Shown: piece after piece, positions 1-10,749 of the stretch
Numbering within the stretch: position 1 is the first letter of the stretch
Layout: the number at the start of each line of letters is the position of its first letter
Assembly (NCBI GenBank): GCA_036245525.1
Contig: BTPG01000007.1
Span: 129,090,375 to 129,154,374 of the forward strand
Direction: 5' to 3'
From: Semisulcospira habei
Lineage: Eukaryota; Mollusca; Gastropoda; Semisulcospiridae
DNA length: 64,000 nucleotides
The notes under the pieces: generated by a model
What the model was told of the DNA's origin: nothing
The model's database searches: none
What the model saw: the letters and a program-made list of their open reading frames with translations, nothing else
Translations under genes and position numbers: made by a program

Positions 1-392
1 CACTACAACAAAGTGTGCGCGAGACCACTGCGGCCGACTTTAGCCCGATATCCTATTACGCACCGGCTGGGGAGTGTTTTAGCCTATTTAAATACTAGAC
101 TGAGGTCTTATGTGATGAATTGTAGCGGTCTGTAAGCGTCACGATTACTGGTCAGTGATGTTCGCCGGATACGTCTACATTTTACTGACTACACCTGCAC
201 TTTTGCAAACACTTTGAACACTGAAAACGCGAAATCTGGCCAACGTGAGGCCGGGTGTGTGAAAATACAAGGAGCTGACTGGTTAACGTCATGGTGTAGG
301 TCTACATTGTAGTTCCGTCTAGAGTTTGATCAGCTGTTGATTATCGACGTTGGCATGCTGACCGTGCTGAGCTGTCAGTGACGTGTGCGTTG

Positions 393-617
393 GTAACCCC
401 TTCACTGTCTAGGCCGGAAAAGTGAACGAGATCCAACTGCAACTAGAGGCACAGATCCAAATGCAAGTGGAATAGATCCTCATGAGCCCCCGCGACTGCC
501 GGGGCTCATGAGCCATGATCCTTGCACGGCTGTGGCTTTTAGTCGCTGAATAAACACAGCTTGTAGAAACCGCAAAACCGGCCCGCGATAGGCGTCCAGT
601 GGCAGGGGAGGGGTTAA
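393..617. mobile_element. B-type TTAA MITE (imperfect hairpin)
   Basis: The left end reads GTAACCCCTTCACTG and the right end reads GGGGAGGGGTTAA, which are inverted versions of each other. The centre holds the gaggaatagatcctcatgag hairpin motif typical of this family. The paralogous copy at 37036..37285 is more complete. The element has no coding capacity and is inferred to be non-autonomous. Confidence 0.75.
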
Positions 618-1019
618 CAGCTCTCTGTAAAAGTTTATGGTGGCATAGCAGTTCCAGCTAGCTAGTCCGCTTGGCTCCTCACATTCTTTTCACTATTTTC
701 TGTCGTTCAGCGTCACGCCACGAGTCCAACGCAAAAATCATGTAGGCCGGCAGTCCCTGGGCGCTGTACCTGGTGCGAGCAGTAGGCCTACCAGCTAGGC
801 ACTACCAATGACAACAAGGCACAGAGACCACGTCAATTTATGGGAGAGAATTAAGAGCTTCTTTCTTGGCTTAGGGTTAAAGAGACGGTTGCTTCCCTTT
901 GTACGGTCTATACAGCACTGTAATTTCACGGCAGTTTTAGACATGACACATTCAGGGGCTAACGTCTTTTGCCATCACGAAGGTGATTTCAAAGACGGAG
1001 CATGGAACAGAGTCTTAAC

Positions 1020-1090
1020 AAATTTTGACCCTAGCCGGATTGGAACCTGCTACCTTTCGGACCACCGATCAATGTGACCACCGACAAACC
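1020..1090 (-). repeat. Degenerate tRNA-derived SINE head
   Basis: On the minus strand this matches the tRNA-like head at 38334..38390, but its B box is mutated (ggttccaatcc). It is part of the composite unit and is not a functional tRNA gene. Confidence 0.5.
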
Positions 1091-1097
1091 AGCTACT

Positions 1098-1115
1098 CCA
1101 ATAATAATAATAATG

Positions 1116-1186
<71 letters not shown>

Positions 1187-1310
1187 GACTATTTATAGAG
1201 CACTTTTCCTAAAATAAGCTCTACGCAGTTTGTGTTTCTGAAATCGGCACAGATCACACATCCACACAAAGCACCGTCACAGATTCCCCGCCGCCAAAAG
1301 ACAATGGATA
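1098..1310. repeat. (AAT)n tract plus retroposon 3' tail
   Basis: An AAT tract of roughly 85 bp is followed by actatttatagagcac and related sequence. This resembles, in reverse orientation, the hairpin and ATT-repeat tail of L2/CR1-like elements. A similar tail follows at 38400..38520. Confidence 0.6.
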
Positions 1311-1455
1311 CAAAGTGGTTTCAGCAAGAGGCATAGATCATTATGATCATGAGCCCACGCATTGGAGAGGGGGGGGGGGGGGTTCGCCCAACCCACCCAC
1401 CCCTCCCCGGGCACTTCAGGAATGTCTTTCAACTTGCTGCCGTTTGCTGAGAAGG

Positions 1456-1535
1456 TTAACCCTTTGGGTGTCGGTAGCGGTTTTTAGTCGTGATGATTCC
1501 TGCAAGAATCATTGTACCGACACCCGAAGAGTTAA
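1456..1535. mobile_element. C-type TTAA palindrome, copy 1
   Basis: This 80-bp near-perfect palindrome begins TTAACCCTTTGGGTGTCGG and ends CCGACACCCGAAGAGTTAA. The same palindrome sits beside a TG tract in the paralogous units at 38739..38818 and 58925..59006. It looks like a minimal TTAA-class MITE. Confidence 0.75.
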
Positions 1536-1557
1536 AAGCCGAGACTGGTGATAAACA

Positions 1558-1559
<2 letters not shown>

Positions 1560-1619
<60 letters not shown>
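1560..1619. repeat. (TG)n microsatellite
   Basis: About 30 uninterrupted TG dinucleotides. ORFs of alternating Cys-Val or Thr-His across this tract are artefacts. Confidence 0.95.
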
Positions 1620-1620
<1 letters not shown>

Positions 1621-2211
1621 GCTGGGTGTGTGTGTGGTGTGGGGAGGGACTTTGACTTTGCACACTCATTTACACGCATATTAGTTCACTGTTCAGACAT
1701 TAAAAATACAACAACAAAGACTCATCTTACAAAATAAATATGCATTAAAAACGATTTAATGCATTGCACACTTTTTATTGGCGTTTACAATATTAAAAAA
1801 AAAACACGGAAAATCATCAACGACAATTAAACATTAACAAAATAGAAAGATATCAAAATATTCTGCTAATAAGTGTATAGAAGCAATAAGCATTATATGG
1901 CACACAGAATTCATTTTTAAAGTCGACTTTAAAACTGCCAACTGCCCCACCATGCGTGTAACAGTTGAATCCGAATAATTATAGTTTCATTGTATTCAAC
2001 ATCTCTTCTCACCCTCTCCTCGCACACACACACACGCACACACATACACATACTGTATATATATACACAGTTTCCTTTGAGTTTGAGCTGCCCAATAGTC
2101 AGTTTTGTCTGATCACAGTATTAAATGTCCAACAAATTTTAAGCGCTATAGACACCAAATTGTTTTTGCATTGTGTAATTTGAGCAACTTGCACGTGCGT
2201 GTCCTGGTGTG

Positions 2212-2417
2212 TGCTAACTCCACGGCCGTATTGCCTTTCTTTTGGAGGTGTGACCTAACGACTATGTACGAGTTGCAGGAGTTGGATCGACCATGCTAAT
2301 TCAATGGCAGTGCCAGATTAGTTTGGCGCCATCAGGCGCCAAGCTAATCTGGCACTACATTTAAACTATCATGGTCGATCCATCTCCTGCTGTAGCGTGT
2401 CGGGGCCAAATGGGTTC
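2212..2417. mobile_element. A-type TTAA MITE, copy in unit 1
   Basis: The core is a long palindrome in which gatcgaccatg...tggcgcc is answered by ggcgcca...catggtcgatc. It is flanked by degraded TTAACYC-type ends. The orthologous insertion lies at 41957..42136 in unit copy 2. Confidence 0.8.
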
Positions 2418-2561
2418 ATCCTGTCGGCTAGACCGTTACGTAAGGTCCACAATCACAGACCAGCACACGTTTATAAATTCATGCAGCAATATTAAGCAAA
2501 CGGCGTTTTGTGATCTATATAACCAAGTTCCTGCATCTTCCAGTTGATCCAGTACTCAATG

Positions 2562-2567
2562 TTTATT
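2562..2567 (-). promoter_or_regulatory. AATAAA polyadenylation signal of BIR exon 1
   Basis: The minus strand reads AATAAA about 200 nt after the stop of the BIR exon. The same hexamer is kept at the same distance in copies 2 and 4, which supports a true 3' UTR. Confidence 0.5.
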
Positions 2568-2768
2568 ACGTAAGATATCACATCGGCCAAAACTTGTATG
2601 CAGACGAATAAAAGAAATACCATTCCTATCCCATTGCACATTTTCAATCAGTGGTGGAATCCTTCAGATACAGCCTTCTTGAAGCCTTCCGCAGCCTGCG
2701 CTTACAAATATCACTGGTGAGACCGTCTTCTCAGTCTCACTTTGTGACCGTTTTGTTCCACACAACTT

Positions 2769-3149
2769 TTAACCGATACACAGTTCGGGGACATCCTGGC
2801 CGGAGCACTGAATACCTGTACATCTGAGGCGGACATTGAGCTGCACTACACTAGGCAGGATCACTGCAGCAGGCTGGTCTGGCTCTTGGTTCTCATCCGG
2901 GGCCCGCAAGTTGTTGTGTTGCAATCTGCAGGTGTCATGATGGCGCACGCGCAGCGCCTTGTCCTGGTCACTATAGTAACCCCAGAACACGCCACAAGAC
3001 CAACAGCGGACAACGTCACGTCCGGTGTAGACAAAGCCACTCCTTGCCAGTATGCGTGGTGTGCCGTCCGGCGTCACACGCGGGAAAGTGCTCCTGCGTA
3101 CAGACTCGTACTGGAATCCTTCGTACCTGGAGACATCAAACGTTGAACA
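2769..3149 (-). CDS. BIR-domain (IAP-type) terminal exon, copy 1
   Basis: This is the terminal exon of a protein with a baculoviral IAP repeat, a zinc-binding fold used by inhibitor-of-apoptosis proteins. The frame is open for 126 codons from a candidate acceptor (gagtacag) at 3150 to a TAA. It shows the BIR signature: RRSTFPR, then SGFVYTG, RDVVRCWSCG (CxxC) and DQDKALRVRHHDTC. The spacing from the His pair to the last Cys (HHDTC) is shorter than the usual H-x6-C. A proline-rich linker and a conserved CIG terminus follow. I found no upstream exon or RING domain. The exon belongs to a repeated unit, so it may be a gene fragment and not an expressed gene. Copies lie at 42505, 56439 and 60377. 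Confidence 0.7.
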   Translation of the reverse strand, partial: CSTFDVSRYEGFQYESVRRSTFPRVTPDGTPRILARSGFVYTGRDVVRCWSCGVFWGYYSDQDKALRVRHHDTCRLQHNNLRAPDENQEPDQPAAVILPSVVQLNVRLRCTGIQCSGQDVPELCIG

Positions 3150-3206
3150 CTGTACTCAGGCAAAGTATTTTCGGTGTCACACAGAAAACCTGTGATATAT
3201 TTTAAA

Positions 3207-4649
3207 ACTTATTTTCCCCAGGATCAAGCATCTCAATACAGTCAGAAAACTATCTGCAACAGATACTGCTGACAGTATGTGTATGGGTCCTTTGTGTCAG
3301 TACTATCTTAGATTGAGCTTCATGATGTAAGTACAATGCCAAATGTCGAAATTTCTCGTTTGGAGGGTGTATTGTTTTTGTACCCGAGTCGCGGATTTAT
3401 CGCCGTTCTGTATCGGCCTTGTTTTGAATTAATATGCATTTTTATGAGCCTACGCCGTCACAAGTCAAAACCCGGCCGACTATCGGCAGTGTATCCCAAT
3501 ACTGCAGGTCACGAGGTCATCGGTGTGGAGTACACAGGTGTCAGTATACACGTGTACTGGTGTTTTCCAGCATCTCTTTGACGTAATTTGTCACGAGAAA
3601 GTAGAATAAACCTTCCATACTCGCTATGCTGTCAAAATCACAATGCGGGTTTCGCTCGACCTGCTTTAGTATTTACTAGTAATGATCGTGCTGCGTAGTC
3701 GTGCACCGACCGAGGGCGTGGCTTATTTGACTCGCAAAGCCGGCGATCCTGCCTCCACGGTGCCTAGTTTGACCTTTGATCCTTTACCCCTCGGAAACAC
3801 GCAACGCGTTTCATCATTGAAACAGAACATTGGTACTTATATCCACTTTCTGCACTGCAGTCTATTTCACATCTGACACATCGAAGTCTACGTAACTAAA
3901 AGCATCATTGGAAACAACAAATGCACCATCGCAACAGAAGCACTTTATCTCTGAATCGACTGAATGCGAACCCGCGGCACACGGACAAAAAAACATGTTA
4001 CGACCAGCGACTGATGCCGTACAACTTTGACACACACCGTAGTTTTCAGATCAGTCTTTGCAGCCTAAAATGTGATAACTAGCTCGTAACTATATGATAT
4101 AACAGATTTAAAATCTTCCGAAATCAGTAAGAGATAAATTCTACGGAAGATCATAGATTCTGAAAATCACTAGCGCTCGCGGAACTATAGGAAGATCGAC
4201 AAAGACCGTAGATTACTCACTGATTTAGCAGAAATGGGACACGTTGCCACATGTCCATATTCACTTGTCCGATGTCAGTTCTACTTAGGGGTATCTTGTT
4301 CTCTTCCTCTTTCTCATTCTCTTCAATTCCGAGTCTGTCGTTGTCGGCGCGAGTCGATGATGATACTTTCTTTTTCTTCGCTGGTTCATCCGCCATCTTG
4401 TCTGATTTGTTTTAATTATGCAGATGACCTAAGGTCGTATACAATACTTATGATGTCATCTACCATCGCCTATCAGATGCAATCTTTTCACTGGGTACAG
4501 TCACAAGATTCCCGTGGGCCTTTTTTCGCTTTGAACGGACGAAAGAAAGCATTTGGTGGGACAATAGGGTGGCCATTCTAAGTGGGTATGTATACTGAAG
4601 CCCAGCAAAAGCTTTTTGCGAACTGAAGCCTTCAAAAAGTTCAATTGTG
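3207..4649. other. 1.4-kb insertion in unit 1, unassigned
   Basis: This sequence is absent from unit copies 2 and 4, where the flanks are contiguous. It has no long ORF with recognisable similarity and no clear terminal repeats. I see only ordinary AT-balanced sequence with short hairpins around 4090..4200. Confidence 0.55.
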
Positions 4650-4935
4650 CACCTTTAAGCGAGTAAGCCATAGTTTCCAATGAGAATATTAGACGAGCTA
4701 CAGTTGAAAGCAGAAGCACAATTTACATCGGTGTTCTGAGATTGTTGTCAGAAGACCGCTTTTCACGACCATGTGTTAAAATGTTGTATCGAATCATGTG
4801 TTGTGATCAAGGTTGCGCGGTCTCCGCCGCACCGTTGACTGACTTGCTTGCAGCAAGTACCACATAAAGACCAGTACTGAGGCCGGGTGACTTAAACGCC
4901 ACCCAGCTGTGGCACCGCACAACCTCGAAAAATAA
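4650..4935. repeat. Composite repeat unit, copy 1, middle part
   Basis: Matches 42950..43200 plus 43370..43440 in copy 2 and 60820..61130 in copy 4, in the same orientation. No protein function is recognised. A short minus-strand reading frame (LYVVLAASK...) is shared by all copies but has no known domain. Confidence 0.75.
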
Positions 4936-4967
4936 AAAAGAAAAAAGAAATGAATATGTCGGTTCTG

Positions 4968-4969
4968 AG

Positions 4970-5015
<46 letters not shown>

Positions 5016-5075
5016 ATAGTATTTTTATGGCGCATTTCTCATATGTATAATACAACTCAATGCGCAGGCAAAAAC

Positions 5076-5159
<84 letters not shown>
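4968..5159. repeat. (AAT)n and (CA)n tracts at LINE 3' end
   Basis: An AAT tract at 4968..5014 and a CA tract at 5078..5159 flank a short gcgccataaaaatac-type tail. Read on the minus strand this is the 3' end of the L2-like LINE that follows. Confidence 0.85.
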
Positions 5160-5163
<4 letters not shown>

Positions 5164-6500
5164 CTGCAGGGGGTGTGTTCAGCAATACCGTAGAGATTGC
5201 ACGAAAGTCTGCGAGAAAAAGTGAGTTTTTAACTTTGCTTTGAACTGCCAAAGGGTGGAGGCATTTCTCAGCTCAATCGGTAAGGAATTTCAAATTAAAG
5301 GAGCAGTACATCTGAAAGATCGTTCACTGGCAGATTTGAGATGGAACTTTGGAACTTTTAGAAGTTTTTCTCCCGATGAACGCAGTGAGCGAGAGGGCTG
5401 GTAAGTAATTAGACTGGAGGAAAGGTATGACGAAAGACTGCCATCAAAGTGGCGGTATGCAAGGGTCGCTATCTTAAACTTTATGCGGGATTGGATTGGA
5501 AGCCAGTGAAGGTCTTTCATTATAGGGGTTATACGTGGTCTCGTTTTCGCCTGCGCTTCACAAGTCTTGCGGCAATATTTTGAACTCGCTGAAGGCGGTT
5601 AATCTGCTCAGATGGAAGACCCAAAATCAGAGAATTGCAGTAGTCAAGCCGGCTCGTGTTTAAAGCATTCACTAACTTTGCAGTGGCAGATTCAGAAAGA
5701 CTGTGTCGGACAGAGGAGATGCGTCTCAGAGAGTATGAAGCACCACGACAAATTTCACCGACGTGATCCTGCATACTCAAAGTCTTATCGAGCTTGACAC
5801 CACGATATTTGACCGAAGACTGAAATGGAATATCAGTGTCATCTATGCATAAAGACTGAGTGTGAATTTGTTGAAGCCGGGATGCTGAGACAACGGGCAG
5901 TAACTCTGTTTTTTCTGGGTTTAACACATAAGTTTGTTACTGTCCATCCATGTCGTGACATTGTCAACACAAGACTTGATGCCAGTTTCAACAGACTGAA
6001 ATTCCCCAGGTGGACTACTCTGAGAGATTTCAGTGTCATCGGCATGCTGATGGCTGGAAATAACATCTGACAGCGGTTGTGAATAAAACGTAAACAATAC
6101 AGGGCCAGCGACAGAGCCCTGAGGCACTCCAAACTCCAGAATGAAAGGTCTAGACTGAGACACTTTATTTTACCCCTACAAACTGGTACCGATCGGAAAC
6201 GTAAGATTCAAACCAAGAGAGAACCGTTTCACGCAGGCCAAAGGTGATTTCAAGCCTCTTCAGGAGAATGGAATGGTCCAGCGTATCGAAAGCATTGCTA
6301 AGATCGAACAGGGCCACAAGAGAGACACGTCTCTCATCTGCTTTACAAAGCAAGTCGTTTAGAACACTCAGTACTGCTGTCTCCACGCTGTGACCTTTCC
6401 TATAGGCGGACTGATACATTTCCAACAGACCATTCACCTCAATCTAAGTGTTCCAGGAGCTGTTGTAACGTTCTCCACTACCTTAGAAGTGAATGGTAGG
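4968..6500 (-). mobile_element. L2/CR1-like LINE, 3' half (RT, broken)
   Basis: On the minus strand, several frames together give non-LTR reverse transcriptase blocks. In order these are LPFTSKVVENV, YQSAYRKGHSVETAV, LFDLSNAFDTLDHSIL (motif A), FGVPQGSVAGPVLF (motif B), ADDTEI (motif C, HADD) and the C-terminal LDYCNSLILGLP and DLHWLPIQSRIKFKI. Frameshifts and stops make it a pseudogene. The 5' part continues at 7715..8830 beyond a nested insertion. Confidence 0.88.
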
Positions 6501-6509
6501 TTGGATACA

Positions 6510-7617
6510 TACCTCTAGTTTTTCAGGGTATTTATGTCCAAGCCTGGGTTTTTTTAGCAACCGTCCTAGTCATTTCAGCCCCGCTAAGATGAGCGTACAG
6601 TGTTGTATAGACGGCGTCCTGTCCTGGATGACTAGCAACAAACTTAAGCTTATCACTAACAAAACCGAAGTCATGCCTGCTGGCTCTCAGTCTCGCATTA
6701 GTCTGATTGACAGCGAGTTCGCAAACATTGGTGGCTGCAGCGTTCGCTTCCAGAACTGTATCAAATATCTGGGTGTGAAGATTGATTCGACGCTCTCCAT
6801 GCATGATCATATCAGTAGCGTCTGCCGAGCTGGTTTCCTTGAGCTGCGCAGAATTTCTTCCTTCAGGTCCCTCAGACCGTAGTCTCACAGAAAGTGCGGC
6901 GTCAAGACTTGAAAACGCATTCATTACGTCCAGGCTTGATTATTGCAAAAATTCTTTACTGGCAGGTTTACCGTCAGACTAGATTTTACGCTTGCAGATG
7001 ATTCAAAACAACGCGGCGCGTCTGATCTTGAAGAAACGAAAGCGGAGAGATCACGTTACGCCTCTACTGAAGCAGCTGCACTGGCTGCCCGTAAAATTCC
7101 GCTTTCAGTACAAAATTGCAATTTTCGCCTATCGGCATTTTGACGGATCTCTCCCGCCGTACCCCTTTCTGCCAAGCTGTCTGTTTATCAGTCATCAGTT
7201 TCTCCAGTGAAAAACTTTTTAAAATCTCGAAGCTTAACAGAAAAACTGTTGGGGAGCGTTCTTTCACCTTTTTAGCCCAAGTGTGTGGAACTCGCTGCCA
7301 ATTGAAATGCGGAATCTGCCCACATTGTCACAGTTCAAAGCTCACTTAGAGACTTTTCTTTTCTTTCAAGCATTTAACATTTAAATCACCTTTAGCTAAC
7401 TGTTGACTGACTGCCTTTTATTCTGATCCTAGAGGGAAGTGGATGTAAGTTGTTTGGAAGGGATGGGGTGGTTTAAAGTAGTGTATAATTGTGCGTGTGT
7501 CTGAGAGAGAGGGTCTGCTGTTGTGCATGCGCAGTAAGTCCAGTGTTTTCCTGGAGAACAGCGCTATATAAGAACTTTTTATTACAGATTATTATTATTA
7601 TTATTTTATTATTATTA

Positions 7618-7710
<93 letters not shown>

Positions 7711-7713
7711 TAA
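6510..7713 (+). mobile_element. Plus-strand L2-like LINE fragment nested in a minus-strand LINE
   Basis: Plus-strand frames give the end of an RT domain and the C-terminal region of the same family: CIDGVLSWMTSNKLKL, YLGVKIDSTLSMHDHI, SRLDYCKNSLLAGLP and QLHWLPVKFRFQYKI. Frameshifts separate the blocks. A typical tail (agcgctatataagaac) and a TTA tract at 7586..7710 end the element. It splits the minus-strand LINE between LPFTSK and the upstream IVN block. Confidence 0.82.
7586..7710. repeat. (TTA)n tract
   Basis: About 125 bp of ATT/TTA repeats forming the 3' tail of the plus-strand LINE fragment. Poly-Tyr and poly-Asn frames here are artefacts. Confidence 0.95.
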
Positions 7714-7714
7714 C

Positions 7715-8830
7715 AACAGCCTGTTCGAAAGATTTTGGAACAGTTCCGGCTAACAGTTGTTTACAATAGCAGCAATCAACGGTACAAGATCGTTGATGCA
7801 CTGCTTAGTGGAAACAAGTCGGAACAGGATCCAACATGCAACGTTTTGTTAAAGATTTTGCAATTATGCCAGCGATTTCGCTTTCTGTAACAATTTGAAC
7901 TTTGCAAAACATGGATCATCATAAACAGCAAAAACGGGTGTATCACACTGCTAAGCATCTAAGTTCTCATTTTGTCAGTGAAAAAATCACAAAATGTCTG
8001 CGGCAGTTCAGAACTGGGGACATCAGCAAGAGAAGCTGCAGACTTGGGTTTTCTCGAGCAGTTCATTTGACACTGAGATGAACAGCTTGCTGGAAGAGGC
8101 AGCCGCGTCAAGCTTGTCCATGAAGAAATGTCGTCTGGCAGCAGTGAAATGCTGAGAGGTCGCATGTCTTTTACACGTGTATATCTGTCTGTACACGGTC
8201 AGTTTGTGCTTTCTCCACCGACGCTCGGCACGCCTCCCGGTTCTCACGCCGTGCATCTCTCACATCCTCAGACAGCCAGGGGTCAGACGGACGGTCCTTG
8301 ACACGCCTCGTTGTCAGAGTGCCATGACGGTCCAACACTTGTCGAAGACTGTCAGTCATTGTACAGGTCCACCAGATTATCCAGTAGAAGATCAGAGGTC
8401 CGGCTAATATCGGCGGCAAACACTTTCACGTCACTGCAGGATCTACGGCTCCAAGTTTCCGTGACGTCACAAGCCGTGTGGGTGGAGTGGGGGTGGCCTG
8501 GCAACGGCCACTTTACAAAACACAGCGTAGTGGTCCGACAGGTCCGGGTATTCTCGTACACACGAAAGGGATACGACTGAGACTGTTTTCACTGCGCACT
8601 ACCACCCAGTCTAAAGTATGACCGTGACGGTGTGTGGAGTGAGGACAGTCACGAGCTGCGACAGTCCATGGTCATTGAGCACAGAGAGCTTCGAGCATCA
8701 TGATGCAGTAATCCAAAATAGTACAGCCCCCTACACACACTGCAGACGACTTAAACAGTCACTCAAAAAACTACGGAGCCGGCTGGAGATCGCTCAAACC
8801 TGCCGGCAAGTGACCCCTGACTCCACTGAC
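7715..8830 (-). mobile_element. L2/CR1-like LINE, 5' half (endonuclease end and linker)
   Basis: Minus-strand frames show the linker between endonuclease and RT: DRPSDPWLSEDVRDARRENR, ERRWRKHKLTVYRQIY and ELPQTFCDFFTDKMR. Upstream lies a degraded endonuclease end (HGLSQLVTV and a DLSDHYAVFCKV-type block). It continues at 4968..6500 after the nested plus-strand fragment. All frames are broken. Confidence 0.75.
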
Positions 8831-9591
8831 TTGTAGGCATAAATACCCTTTCAAAACGTTGTTGTAATTGTTTATGATGCCGGAACTCCCGTTACGCAAA
8901 TACATCTTTTAAAATCACTCGTGGTTAGTTCGAGTGATAAACTGCTTGCTGAGCCCGTGGGGTTGATCGGTCGAAGTGAGCACTCGTGATTTATTTTACT
9001 TACGACCCTCTCATTAGCTGTCTTTACTGTTTTACCAGACGACAGTACTATTTATAGATTGAAAGGAAAAAGGGGCGTGAGTTTAGGTCAAACTTGCCTG
9101 AAAATACAATTTCTATCCATCCAAGCCCCTCCACAGACAGAGACTTTAGAATCAACTCGTCCCCGCGGTAGTCTGATTTAGGTTCTCAGACCAACACTAC
9201 ATTAGCTGTAATATCCTAAATCACAGATCAGTGGCCGGATACATGACTTAAAATAGTTTTGACACAATAAAATTAATTGAGGTCAATCTTGCTGCTTCTT
9301 TTAAAGCTTTTTTTTCAACTATTTGTTTAACGTTATACCTTCCGTTGCATCTTCCTCGTCAGAGAAATAAGTTGCACGTTGTGTACTTGTTTGTACATCT
9401 GTTTTGAACAAGCCGCACATTTTAATAGTTGTGTTGTAACTGTCTTTTCTAAGCGTTTTTCTTTTTTCGTTGGGGTTTCTCACCATACAAGTGATAAGAA
9501 ATCTTAATTGCGAAATGAACTTTTCAAGGAACTGAACCCCCTCTAAGTCTATATATCGATGACGTAGAGCGGTAGAAGTAAAACGTTTGAA

Positions 9592-9625
<34 letters not shown>

Positions 9626-9757
9626 TTTTTTTTAGGAGCGAGTCGCAAAACAATTTTACAAGTGTTTTAAAACCCCTGTTAACTCAAAACGAATTTACAA
9701 GCATGTCGTGCACCCGGCCCCAGAACTACACTAACCGATTGTGTTTTTGAAATCTCT

Positions 9758-9944
9758 GTTCATTCAACGACGAAAAGCTGCACTGAACCATCCATGGGAC
9801 TTGGACACACAATGGTCTGCAGCAAGAGAGAGAGGGTGGGGGAGTGGGGGGGGGGGGGGTGGGGGTGGTGGGGGTGGGCTCATGAGGATCTATGTCTCTT
9901 GCAGTTGGATCCCGCTCATTTTTTCTCTGCATTGAAGGGGTTAA
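9758..9944. mobile_element. Reversed B-type MITE beside an A-type MITE
   Basis: The family motif ctcatgaggatctatgtctc appears in reverse relative to other B copies. The right end aaggggttaa gives the TTAA (9941..9944) that is also the left end of the next MITE. A G-rich run has replaced one hairpin arm. Confidence 0.6.
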
Positions 9945-10141
9945 CCCATTCAGCCCTGACGCATTACAGCAGGAGATGGGTCGACCATGATAATTCAAGG
10001 GTAGTGCCAGATATCGGCGCCAAGCTAATCTGGCACTATCCTTGAATTATCATGGTCGATCCATCTCCTGCAACAGGTGCATAGTCGTTAGATGACGCCT
10101 CCAACATTTGGGAAATACGTGCGTCTGGCTGAATGAGTTAA
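9941..10141. mobile_element. A-type TTAA MITE
   Basis: Starts TTAACCCATTCAGCCC and ends GGCTGAATGAGTTAA, with a large central palindrome around ggcgccaagc. The paralogue at 44633..44797 has lost most of one arm. Confidence 0.85.
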
Positions 10142-10749
10142 TGTTATCGATGTGCTGTTAAGTGATTCCATTTGTGATTTGTATTGTAACTGTGCTATGT
10201 TGTAATGATAATCACGCAGCTCAGGCTAACGTGTAAAGGTGCTGGGGTATATACTGTAAAATACTGATGTCCAGACTAAACTTTGAAGAAAAGTAATAAA
10301 CTGACTTACCGGTATGGGAAGCCGTGATCCATCTCCTTAGACTACAGGTTGACAATAGCTTTTAGTACAAGTAGTTCATGTCGATCTGTTTCTGGCCGTT
10401 CCACAACACTACCCCAAAAGCTATCGTGATACAAGAGTCCGCGAAACGACCAAACACTGTCGGAAACAGCATCAAGATTACAAGAGGAGAGTACCCTCCG
10501 CAGTGGCTCAACCAAAGTGTCGCAGGCAGAGCCGGGAAACCAGGAAGAATTTCCAGTTTGGATTTGAGTTACGCGTTAAGTCAGTAGTTGGACTGCCGGC
10601 TATTCTGCGCCCGAGAGATCATAATCGTCGAATCGAGCGTGTTGACACTGACCCATGGGTGTCTTACTCCATGAGTCGGACCTGACTACCATATACCATC
10701 CCCCCCCCCCCCCCCCCGCCCATACTCAATAAGATGGGCTTCAAAGTTT

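Larger units (their letters stand above)
1..3206. repeat. Composite repeat unit, copy 1, left part
   Basis: This stretch is a diverged copy of 36625..43000, with the same landmarks in the same order: a TTAA-flanked B-type MITE, a degenerate tRNA-like head, an AAT tract, the 80-bp palindrome C, a TG tract, an A-type MITE and a BIR exon. Positions 1..390 hold no gene that I can recognise. Positions 1620..2210 are AT-rich repeat sequence shared with 39838..40280 and 59160..59760. At about 3207 the match to copies 2 and 4 breaks and resumes at about 4650. Confidence 0.8.
8835..10690. repeat. Composite repeat unit, copy 1, right part
   Basis: Matches 43455..45060 (copy 2) and 61190..62290 (copy 4). 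It holds a poly-T run at 9594..9637, a reversed B-type MITE, an A-type MITE and AT-rich filler. No coding gene is recognised. Positions 8840..9590 are non-coding repeat sequence containing the left arm of a gtcgaagtgagcactcgtg palindrome whose right arm is lost here. Confidence 0.78.

Noticed and set aside
808..1077. 89-codon ORF at the left end of unit 1
   Set aside because: The paralogous copy at 38105 is not open in this frame and no domain is visible.
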